Source: Muribaculaceae bacterium (GTDB lineage Bacteria; Bacteroidota; Bacteroidia; Bacteroidales; Muribaculaceae). Taken from it: DNA of 64,000 nt. The notes below the pieces were generated by a model. That model worked only from the letters and a program-made list of their open reading frames with translations. It was not told the origin of the DNA and searched no databases. Every line of letters starts with the position of its first letter. Within the stretch, counting starts at the first letter, position 1. A program made the translations under genes and the position numbers. The DNA lies in the NCBI GenBank assembly GCA_017505535.1, contig JAFVPD010000030.1:248001-312000 (forward strand), written 5' to 3'. Shown one piece after another: positions 18,341 to 25,508 of the stretch.

Positions 18341-20683
18341 ATGGAAGATTACATCAGCCAATTAAACCCGCAACAACAAGATGCGGTATTATACACCGAC
18401 GGCCCGGCATTAGTGATAGCTGGTGCCGGTTCGGGGAAAACGCGTGTACTCACATATAAAATAGTTCATTTGCTTACTTTAGGATACGAACCTTGGCGTA
18501 TTCTTGCACTAACCTTTACCAACAAGGCTGCACGAGAGATGCGTGAGCGCATTGAGAAACTCGTGGGCTCTCAAACTGCGTCAAAACTTTGGATGGGCAC
18601 TTTTCACTCCATTTTTTCGCGCATTTTGCGCATTAATGCCGAGCGCATTGGATTCAAGAGCAATTTTACTATCTACGATACAAACGATTCAAAATCTCTA
18701 ATCAAGTCCATCATTAAAGAGATGGACCTTGACGACAAGATTTACAAGCCATCAATCGTCGCTTCTGCTATTTCCACTGCTAAAAATGCGTTGATTTCTC
18801 CCGAGAAATATGCGATGTCATCTGACATCATGGAAGCCGACAAAAGAGCCAGGCGCCCACTTCTTCACGCAATATATAAGACCTATCGCCATCGATGTTT
18901 TGTGGCCGGAGCCATGGATTTTGACGATTTGTTGTACTATACCAATGTGCTACTTCGTGACAATCCCGACCTGCTACACCACTACCAAGAATATTTCAGA
19001 TATATCCTTGTAGATGAGTATCAAGATACAAATTTTGCGCAGCATCTCATTGTGTCTCAACTGTGTAGCGAAAACCAAAATTTGTGCGTGGTGGGTGATG
19101 ATGCTCAAAGCATCTACTCTTTTCGTGGAGCCAACATTCGCAACATTCTCAATCTTAAACGCTCCTACCCCAACCTTCGCATTTTCAAACTTGAGCAAAA
19201 TTATCGCTCTACTCAAAACATCATAAATGCAGCAAACTCTCTAATCGACAAAAACACAAAGCAGATACGCAAACAACTATTTTCTTGTAACGATGTTGGA
19301 TCGCGTATCGATGTCTTTGGATGCGTTAGCGAATACGATGAAAGTTACCTTGTGGCAAATCGCATTTTACAACTGCGTTTAACTCAGCATGATAGTTACG
19401 AAGAATATGCTATTCTATATCGCACAAATGCTCAATCGCGTATTCTTGAAGAGTCGTTGCGCAAACGCAATATACCCTATCGCATATATGGTGGGCTATC
19501 ATTCTACCAACGCAAAGAGATCAAAGATGCCATAGCCTATTTCAGTCTATCCATCAACCCCAATGATGACGAATCTCTTAAACGTGTCATTAATTACCCG
19601 GCACGTAGCATTGGCGATACCACGGTTAACAAATTAGTAAGATGCGCCTTTGACAATCGAGTTAGTATATGGCACATCATCTGCAATCTTGATAAATTTG
19701 AGGTGGGCATAAACTCCGGAACGGCAAAAAAACTAAACGGGTTTCGTGAAATTATAGCCTCGTTCATCGAATTCAATAATCAAGGTCTAAGTGCCGACAT
19801 TGTTGCCGAAAACATAATACGCAAAACTATACTACTTGATTGTCCGTTATCAAATCGCACTCCCGAAAGCATTTCAAAACAAGAAAACTTATCAGAGCTC
19901 ATTAATGGGGTAAAAGAATTTGTTGCTTCTCGGTTAGAAGAAGGCAATGAAACAAATACCACTCTCATTGATTTCCTTGCCGAAGTGTCATTAGCCACCG
20001 ACCAAGACACTCAAGAAACTCCTGAAGAGCGTGTTACACTCATGACTGTTCATGCGGCCAAAGGGCTTGAATTTTCCAACGTTTTCATTGTTGGTGCTGA
20101 AGAAATTTATTATAGGTCCCAACAAGATCAATTTTATAACAATATTAATATTGGACTCAGAATTGAAGATATAGAGGAGGATCGTAGACTTCTATATGTA
20201 GCCATCACACGCGCCAAAAATTATTGCATGATTTCATATTCAAAGTCTCGAGTTATTTATGGACAAGCAATAATATCGGATCTCACCAGATTTATTAAAG
20301 ATATTAATCCTAGGTATCTTCATTTCCGGTCAAGTAGTGAATCAAATTGCGACTTCCACGATCCAATTGAGAAGTATCGCACCTCTTCCCATTATAAACC
20401 ACTGACTCAACTTAACACAGATTCACATAATAAACAACCCACTCAATGCACTGACAAACCTACATCAATATCCAATCAACAATCAACTAGCGCCATCATA
20501 GGCGCCCTACACTCTGCAGAAATGCTTCAAGCAGGCATGAAAATCGAGCATAGCCGATTTGGTACCGGTACAATAACAAACATTGACACCAACTCTACCG
20601 ACCACCGCATTACTGTTGTCTTTGATAATGTTGGAGAGAAAACTTTACTACTGAAATTTGCGAAATTCAAAATCATAGGATAA
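18341..20683 (+). CDS. UvrD/PcrA-type superfamily 1A DNA helicase
   Basis: 780 residues. Helicase motifs in order: Q-motif LNPQQQDAV, I GAGSGKT (28-34), II VDEYQDTN, III VGDDAQSIYSFRGA, IV EQNYRSTQNI, V TVHAAKGLEFSNVF and VI YVAITRAK. The C-terminus (about 740-780) carries GMKIEHSRFGTGTI, the Tudor-like fold known in PcrA to contact RNA polymerase. The family unwinds DNA 3'-5' in nucleotide-excision and mismatch repair and removes stalled RNA polymerase. It ends overlapping the nspC start by one base. Confidence 0.93.
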   Translation: MEDYISQLNPQQQDAVLYTDGPALVIAGAGSGKTRVLTYKIVHLLTLGYEPWRILALTFTNKAAREMRERIEKLVGSQTASKLWMGTFHSIFSRILRINAERIGFKSNFTIYDTNDSKSLIKSIIKEMDLDDKIYKPSIVASAISTAKNALISPEKYAMSSDIMEADKRARRPLLHAIYKTYRHRCFVAGAMDFDDLLYYTNVLLRDNPDLLHHYQEYFRYILVDEYQDTNFAQHLIVSQLCSENQNLCVVGDDAQSIYSFRGANIRNILNLKRSYPNLRIFKLEQNYRSTQNIINAANSLIDKNTKQIRKQLFSCNDVGSRIDVFGCVSEYDESYLVANRILQLRLTQHDSYEEYAILYRTNAQSRILEESLRKRNIPYRIYGGLSFYQRKEIKDAIAYFSLSINPNDDESLKRVINYPARSIGDTTVNKLVRCAFDNRVSIWHIICNLDKFEVGINSGTAKKLNGFREIIASFIEFNNQGLSADIVAENIIRKTILLDCPLSNRTPESISKQENLSELINGVKEFVASRLEEGNETNTTLIDFLAEVSLATDQDTQETPEERVTLMTVHAAKGLEFSNVFIVGAEEIYYRSQQDQFYNNINIGLRIEDIEEDRRLLYVAITRAKNYCMISYSKSRVIYGQAIISDLTRFIKDINPRYLHFRSSSESNCDFHDPIEKYRTSSHYKPLTQLNTDSHNKQPTQCTDKPTSISNQQSTSAIIGALHSAEMLQAGMKIEHSRFGTGTITNIDTNSTDHRITVVFDNVGEKTLLLKFAKFKIIG

Positions 20684-21834
20684 TGACAATAAATCAAATC
20701 CCCACTCCATTCTACATCGTTTATGAAGATCGTTTGAGACGCAATCTCGAATTAATAAACCATGTAAAGACTGAAGCAGGAGTAAACATCATAATGGCAT
20801 TTAAAGCCAACGCATTATGGCGCACTTTCCCAATCATTCGCCAATACTGCCAGGCTGCTACTGCAAGCTCACTGAACGAGCTACGATTAGGCAATGAAGA
20901 ATTAGGCAATGAAATTCACTCCTACTGTCCGGCATATACGCCTGAGACTATAACAGAATATATTGCAGGAAGCACTCACATTACATTTAACTCGGTGAGT
21001 CAATGGCAACGTTTCCGCAAAGATATTGACTCTCACAATGCCATTGAGGGGTCTCGTCATGTATCCCCCGGATTGCGAGTAAATCCGTTATGCTCAGTGA
21101 TAGAGACCGACATTTACAACCCCGCTTTACCGGGATCTCGCTTTGGTGTTACTGCCGAACAACTCAATGGTGTCCTACCCGAAGGAATAGAAGGATTGCA
21201 TTTTCATGCACTATGTGAATCGACATCTTATGACTTAGAGAAAGTTCTTGAAGCCTTTGAGGCTCAATTTGGGCAATATCTCTCAAAAGTAAAATGGGTA
21301 AACATGGGAGGCGGACACCTCATGACTCGCAATGGTTATGATACAAACCACCTCATCAAGATACTCAAAGAGTTCCGGTCAAGGTATCCTTGGCTTGACG
21401 TAATACTTGAGCCTGGCAGTGCTTTCACTTGGCGCACCGGAGACCTAATAACATCGGTTGTTGACATCGTTGAAAATCAAGGAGTAAAAACCGCCATTAT
21501 TGATGCTTCATTTGCATGTCACATGCCCGATTGCCTTGAAATGCCCTATCAACCGGCTATAACCGAAAGCGTCGAACTCAATCCTAATCTACCTACCTAT
21601 CGACTTGGGGGCAATTCATGCTTGAGTGGCGATTTCGTTGGAGATTGGAGTTTTGAATCGCCTCTAAAAATTGGAGACAAACTCACTCTTGAAGATATGA
21701 ACCATTATACAACTGTCAAGACAAATATGTTCAACGGAATTCAACACCCCGCAATTGTGTTGTGTCATGCCAATGGGACCTGCGAATATTTGCGCAAATA
21801 CTCCTATGAAGATTATAAGTCTCGAATGAGTTAA
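20683..21834 (+). CDS. nspC: Carboxynorspermidine decarboxylase
   Basis: 383 residues. An alanine-racemase-fold (type III) PLP enzyme: the PLP lysine is K41 in MAFKANAL, with ASSLNELRLG and HFHALCES (substrate-side histidine), a GGGHLMT phosphate-binding turn and the C-terminal GNSCLSGDFVG motif that carries the catalytic cysteine contributed across the dimer. NspC decarboxylates carboxyspermidine or carboxynorspermidine to a polyamine. Its usual partner dehydrogenase (Lys1/CASDH) is not in this window. Start overlaps the helicase stop by one base. Confidence 0.92.
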   Translation: MTINQIPTPFYIVYEDRLRRNLELINHVKTEAGVNIIMAFKANALWRTFPIIRQYCQAATASSLNELRLGNEELGNEIHSYCPAYTPETITEYIAGSTHITFNSVSQWQRFRKDIDSHNAIEGSRHVSPGLRVNPLCSVIETDIYNPALPGSRFGVTAEQLNGVLPEGIEGLHFHALCESTSYDLEKVLEAFEAQFGQYLSKVKWVNMGGGHLMTRNGYDTNHLIKILKEFRSRYPWLDVILEPGSAFTWRTGDLITSVVDIVENQGVKTAIIDASFACHMPDCLEMPYQPAITESVELNPNLPTYRLGGNSCLSGDFVGDWSFESPLKIGDKLTLEDMNHYTTVKTNMFNGIQHPAIVLCHANGTCEYLRKYSYEDYKSRMS

Positions 21835-21853
21835 CCACCACAAAATTATTTCT

Positions 21854-22852
21854 ATGCCACGATTTTCAGTTATAGTTCCGGTATATAACCGCATTGATGA
21901 AGTTGACGATTTACTTTGTAGTCTTTCCGAGCAAAGTTGCAAAGATTTCGAGGTTGTAATCGTTGAGGACGGCTCGTCGCAACCTTGCGACATGATTGTA
22001 AAAAAATATGCCGACAAAGTTGATGTCAAATACTTCTTCAAAGAAAACGAAGGACGTTCAATAGCTCGCAACCATGGCCTTGAGCGCGCCTCAGGCGACT
22101 ACTTTATATTCTTTGATTCTGACTGCGTCATTCCTCCTCAATACTTCAAAACCCTTTCAGAAGAGCTTGATCGCAACCCGGTTGATTGCTTTGGAGGACC
22201 TGATGCTGCACATGAATCATTCTCCACTACCCAAAAGGCCATCAATTACTCTATGACATCGTTCCTCACCACAGGTGGAATACGTGGAGGGAAAATTCAA
22301 CTTGAGAAATTTGTGCCTCGCACATTCAACATGGGCTATTCGCGTAAGGTGTGGGAAACTGTGGGTGGATTTCGCGAAATGTTCTCCGAAGACATTGATA
22401 TGAGCACTCGCATTCGCCAAGCAGGATTCTCAATCAGCCTCATCAGAGATGCATTTGTTTACCACAAACGTCGTGTCAACATGAAACTATTTGCGCGACA
22501 AGTATATGTTTTTGGCATGTCTCGCATCACCCTTAAGCTCCTCTACCCCGACTCCCTAAAACTCGTGCACACTCTGCCGGCTATATTCGTGATTGGAGCA
22601 GTGTCACTCATCTTGTTGGCATGCTTTTGGTCATGGTTGTTTATCGTTCCACTACTTGCCTATTTCTTAGCGATATTTGTCACAGCACTCATTTCCACCA
22701 AATCTTTAATCATTGCATGCAAAGCCCTACCTGCAAGCATCATACAGCTCGGTGGATATGGCTGTGGATTCATCAATGCATTCACTCGCAAAATTCTATT
22801 CCGACGTGGGCGAGACATCAACGAAGAAATTCAAATGCGCAAAGGTAAATAA
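21854..22852 (+). CDS. Family 2 glycosyltransferase, membrane-anchored
   Basis: 332 residues. A GT-A fold at the N-terminus: SVIVPVYNR (5-13), VEDGSS (37-42) and the DSD metal/nucleotide-sugar motif (88-90); FSEDIDMSTRIRQAG carries the acceptor-side ED motif. Two membrane helices lie near the C-terminus (about 240-262 and 265-288). It should transfer a sugar from a nucleotide donor to a surface polysaccharide or lipid on the cytoplasmic face of the membrane. Acceptor and sugar are unknown. It lies 19 bp after nspC and 5 bp before radC. Confidence 0.85.
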   Translation: MPRFSVIVPVYNRIDEVDDLLCSLSEQSCKDFEVVIVEDGSSQPCDMIVKKYADKVDVKYFFKENEGRSIARNHGLERASGDYFIFFDSDCVIPPQYFKTLSEELDRNPVDCFGGPDAAHESFSTTQKAINYSMTSFLTTGGIRGGKIQLEKFVPRTFNMGYSRKVWETVGGFREMFSEDIDMSTRIRQAGFSISLIRDAFVYHKRRVNMKLFARQVYVFGMSRITLKLLYPDSLKLVHTLPAIFVIGAVSLILLACFWSWLFIVPLLAYFLAIFVTALISTKSLIIACKALPASIIQLGGYGCGFINAFTRKILFRRGRDINEEIQMRKGK

Positions 22853-22857
22853 CCATT

Positions 22858-23571
22858 ATGAGCGAAAAAGTCCAAGAACCTCAGAGCCGGTTTGGTCGCA
22901 TATCCGACCTTGACGAAAGCGATAAACCACGTGAAAAAGCGCTGAAACATGGCATCAGCTCTCTTTCCAATGCTGAACTATTGGCTATAATTTTTGGGAG
23001 CGGACTACCCGGAAAATCGGTTATACAACTGAGCCAAGAGATTCTCGCAAGTTGCGACAATCGTCTATCTCGCCTTGCACGCATGTCTATTCATGAAGTA
23101 GTGAGTAAATTCAACGGAATAGGTCCGGCAAAAGCAATATCACTTGCCGCCGCATTTGCATTATCCGACCGCTATGCCAATGAAGTTGACAATGACCCAA
23201 TCATACAAAATAGCGCCGATGTTGAACGCCTCATGCGACCACGTTTGGGGCGCTTGAACTATGAAGAATTTTGGGTATTAATGCTCTCCCGCAACAATCG
23301 CGTAATCTATGAAGAACGGTTGAGCAAAGGAGGAGTTTCAAGCACTGTGGTTGACCCAAAACTTGTTTTTAAAAGTGCCATTGATAAACTCGCAAGTGCT
23401 ATAATTCTTGTTCACAACCACCCATCGGGCAACTGCCGTCCCAGCACAGATGATGATCGCTTGACTCAGCGACTGAAAGACGGCGGTAAACTTTTAGACA
23501 TATCGGTACTTGACCACATAATAATCACCGAGAATAATAAATTTTCCTATGCCGAAGAAAACCGGCTATAA
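22858..23571 (+). CDS. radC: RadC family JAMM-domain protein
   Basis: 237 residues. An N-terminal helix-hairpin-helix region (to about 110, FNGIGPAKA) is followed by the RadC JAMM metalloprotease-like domain with HNHPSGNCRPSTDD (H186, H188 and D199 as zinc ligands). The biochemical role of RadC remains unsettled despite its historical name for DNA repair. RadC-type proteins often neighbour mobile or defence DNA, and here it lies just upstream of a CRISPR locus, but its position in a tight run with nspC and the glycosyltransferase suggests a core gene. Confidence 0.9.
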   Translation: MSEKVQEPQSRFGRISDLDESDKPREKALKHGISSLSNAELLAIIFGSGLPGKSVIQLSQEILASCDNRLSRLARMSIHEVVSKFNGIGPAKAISLAAAFALSDRYANEVDNDPIIQNSADVERLMRPRLGRLNYEEFWVLMLSRNNRVIYEERLSKGGVSSTVVDPKLVFKSAIDKLASAIILVHNHPSGNCRPSTDDDRLTQRLKDGGKLLDISVLDHIIITENNKFSYAEENRL

Positions 23572-23594
23572 CACTAAACGACATCTCACCTACA

Positions 23595-23762
23595 ATGAAA
23601 CGATTATTCCTTAGCATTATAATACTAATAGCGGTAATTGGCTCAATCAAACTTGCTACACATTTTGCAGCACAACACTCAGATGAGGCAACAACTCCAA
23701 CCGACACTACCGCTATCGACTCAATCATGGAGAACGTTACACCACCCACGCCATTGGAATAG
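23595..23762 (+). CDS. Small membrane or secreted protein, 55 residues, unknown
   Basis: ATG 23595 to TAG 23760-23762, 24 bp after radC. The translation opens MKRLFLSIIILIAVIGSIKL, a basic start followed by a single hydrophobic helix or uncleaved signal, then a polar Thr/Asp/Pro-rich tail ending VTPPTPLE. No family is recognised. The position after radC and the charged-then-hydrophobic start make it a believable gene rather than a chance ORF. It is the last gene before the CRISPR island. Confidence 0.6.
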   Translation: MKRLFLSIIILIAVIGSIKLATHFAAQHSDEATTPTDTTAIDSIMENVTPPTPLE

Positions 23763-23849
23763 TATAATCTCATTCTGTTAATTGCAATAGAGTTTGCCGA
23801 ATTAAAAATAACAATATATTTTCGTCGTCCGCAGGAACAGCCGAAATGC
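23763..23849. other. AT-rich spacer before the degenerate CRISPR repeats
   Basis: No gene, promoter or clear terminator is visible here. The whole gap 23763-24115 has no CDS; the rest of it holds two repeat-like elements, an inverted repeat and the promoter of the accessory gene. Confidence 0.6.
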
Positions 23850-23885
23850 GTTGCAGAAATCTCGATTTTGAGAGGTAATCGCAAC
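23850..23885 (+). repeat. Degenerate type VI-B CRISPR repeat, upstream copy 1
   Basis: 36 nt, identical to array repeat 1 (28988-29023) at 30 of 36 positions and in the same orientation. It keeps the GTTG and CAAC ends, the central ATTTTGAGAGGTAAT block and the same length. Two of its six differences (position 5 T to C, position 32 A to G) form a compensatory pair that preserves the terminal stem. The inner stem keeps about four pairs (one G-U). Confidence 0.85.
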
Positions 23886-23913
23886 ATACGGTCATACTCG
23901 TAGGTGCTTGACA

Positions 23914-23949
23914 GTTGTAGCAGCCCTGACTTGGTGATACTTAAGCAAC
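23914..23949 (+). repeat. Strongly degenerate type VI-B CRISPR repeat, upstream copy 2
   Basis: 36 nt starting exactly 28 nt after copy 1. It matches array repeat 1 at 21 of 36 positions, including the first seven (GTTGTAG), AGCC at 9-12 and the final CAAC. The terminal stem still forms (with one G-U); the inner stem has decayed. Length, phase and spacing match a CRISPR unit, so copies 1 and 2 look like a relic mini-array. Confidence 0.6.
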
Positions 23950-23976
23950 TGCCACATTCAATTTGAGGTAAAAGAT

Positions 23977-24005
23977 TATTGTGTCGTGGGTGGTTTGACA
24001 CAATA
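23977..24005. repeat. Perfect 9-bp inverted repeat upstream of the accessory gene
   Basis: TATTGTGTC (23977-23985) and GACACAATA (23997-24005) with an 11-nt loop. No T run follows, so a terminator is unlikely. It is 86 bp before the -7 element of the accessory-cas13b operon and could be an operator or the end of a small RNA. Confidence 0.55.
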
Positions 24006-24090
24006 TGCATGGAAATTCGCTGAAATGCAAAAAAAGAATTGGGCATGTGTAATTTTGACATTTTACGTATGCCTTTATTGTATTTTTTGT

Positions 24091-24098
24091 TAACTTTG
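24091..24098 (+). promoter_or_regulatory. Bacteroidota -7 element (TAACTTTG) for the accessory-cas13b operon
   Basis: TAACTTTG fits TAnnTTTG and lies 17 bp before the ATG at 24116, giving a very short leader (about 10-14 nt). The -33 element is weak. Confidence 0.6.
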
Positions 24099-24115
24099 TG
24101 TAAAACTTAATCGCA

Positions 24116-25501
24116 ATGAACAACAGCCCTAATCAACCAATAAACACCACGGCACTTTCCAATAGCGTGTCAGTCTTCAGTGGCATCGTCGAAATTGAAA
24201 AAAGTTGTATTAAACTTCTGCAAAACGAGCCCAATCTCAAAGAGGTCAAACTTGAGGACATTATCCCTGACAACGATCCCGACAAAATCGCAGCAGAAGA
24301 AGATGGTCGAGACTTGAGCTCATTTGCCCGTGAAAACATGTGTACAATGTATTACGATGGGCTCATTAATAGTCGTTATCCTTCGGAATCGCAAAAAAAG
24401 ATATCGCCTTACAATAAGATTGCCCACTTTCGCAAAACAATCAATCGCAAAATAAAATGTACCAACGACGTTATTGTCAATGTCGTTGAAATTGATTTTA
24501 GGGTAATGTCAAATGAAATGGTGTTGTTTTCTATTAAGGTAGATAATTCAGGTCTCACTCTCAATCAAATAACATTCCAAAACGTCACCATCAGAAGTGT
24601 CAATAACTATAATAAAAATGGTGCTGATAAAAAGCCGAGTTATTCTGATGAATGGATAGAATTGTTTGCTGATGTTATTAAACTACGTAACGAGTGTTGC
24701 AAAATTAAAAAATGTGACGAAGCTAATCTCTCACACACGTTATTTACAGGCAACAAACTTTACAACTATGTTATAGCTCAATTACCTGCTGAAATTGACA
24801 GCGAATATAACGACGACCGACTCTATGAGCTTGCCAACGAAATGAGAATCGGCACTCTCAACGACAAAGAAGACCCCTACTACCCCAATGAAGAATACAA
24901 AAAGTATCTTCTTGAGACTCATAGCATTGCCTCATTCAACAATTGGAAAGGTCTTGCCATCAACGACACAACAGCCATACTGATGAAATCAACTGTCAAA
25001 CCCCATCAATATAACAGTTGGTTATATAGCTACCTTGAATTCATCTACTTCAACGCATTCTATATCAATGCCTACCTCATGAAGATGAACCACAAATATC
25101 AATCACGAGAAGGCAATGCCGACCTTGAAAAAGAGTATTTGGAATTTGACCGCACATTCAACTTTCACAATATCTCCTATCGATTTCAGCCTCAGCTCAT
25201 CTATGAGCGACTGAGAATCGGCATGGAAATTAACGACGAACTAATCCAGCTCAAAGAAAAAATACAGCAATATAGCGAAAAACATGAACGTGAAAATGAA
25301 AAAAGGATAAATATCGTATTATCAACATTGACGGTCCTATCTGTCTTTTCTTTGGCAAATGATTTATCTTCATACATAGACACATTTAAATCCTGTGAAA
25401 TCTCCAACTATAGTAATCTCATAGGAGGGTTATTCGCTTTTGGAATACTAATTGCTATTATCATATATTTCATCTGTAATAAAATTAACAAAAAAAAATA
25501 A
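24116..25501 (+). CDS. Putative Cas13b accessory: coiled-coil protein with two C-terminal membrane helices (CorA-like layout)
   Basis: 461 residues; ATG 24116 is the only sensible start. Residues 1-340 are soluble and polar, with a strand-rich stretch near 118-160. A helical region (about 341-397, including NDELIQLKEKIQQYSEKH) is predicted to coil and leads straight into hydrophobic helix 1 (about 398-416), a short loop, hydrophobic helix 2 (about 434-455) and a KINKKK end. A long helix feeding two C-terminal membrane helices is the layout of CorA-type channels, but the GMN filter motif is absent. One R-x4-H (R346, H351) occurs and may be chance. It ends 7 bp before cas13b on the same strand, so co-expression is likely. 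Known VI-B partners Csx27 and Csx28 are much shorter (about 200 residues). The family is not recognised; a membrane effector or modulator role is inferred. Confidence 0.75.
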   Translation: MNNSPNQPINTTALSNSVSVFSGIVEIEKSCIKLLQNEPNLKEVKLEDIIPDNDPDKIAAEEDGRDLSSFARENMCTMYYDGLINSRYPSESQKKISPYNKIAHFRKTINRKIKCTNDVIVNVVEIDFRVMSNEMVLFSIKVDNSGLTLNQITFQNVTIRSVNNYNKNGADKKPSYSDEWIELFADVIKLRNECCKIKKCDEANLSHTLFTGNKLYNYVIAQLPAEIDSEYNDDRLYELANEMRIGTLNDKEDPYYPNEEYKKYLLETHSIASFNNWKGLAINDTTAILMKSTVKPHQYNSWLYSYLEFIYFNAFYINAYLMKMNHKYQSREGNADLEKEYLEFDRTFNFHNISYRFQPQLIYERLRIGMEINDELIQLKEKIQQYSEKHERENEKRINIVLSTLTVLSVFSLANDLSSYIDTFKSCEISNYSNLIGGLFAFGILIAIIIYFICNKINKKK

Positions 25502-25508
25502 TCAAGCC

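Noticed and set aside
22858..23571. radC as part of the CRISPR island
   Set aside because: It forms a tight run with nspC and the glycosyltransferase and has standard RadC features; it is more likely a core flank.
23777..23812. A 36-nt stretch starting GTTA and ending TAAC, possible third upstream CRISPR repeat
   Set aside because: Only the ends resemble a repeat, the interior does not align, and the spacing to the next copy (37 nt) is off.
25154..25171. R346-x4-H351 in the accessory protein as a third HEPN nuclease motif
   Set aside because: One such match is expected by chance in a protein of this size and the surrounding sequence does not look like a HEPN helix.
25452..25508. Longer cas13b frame from TTG 25452
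   Set aside because: It overlaps the accessory gene by 50 bp, uses TTG and adds a hydrophobic stretch atypical of Cas13b; ATG 25509 is preferred.
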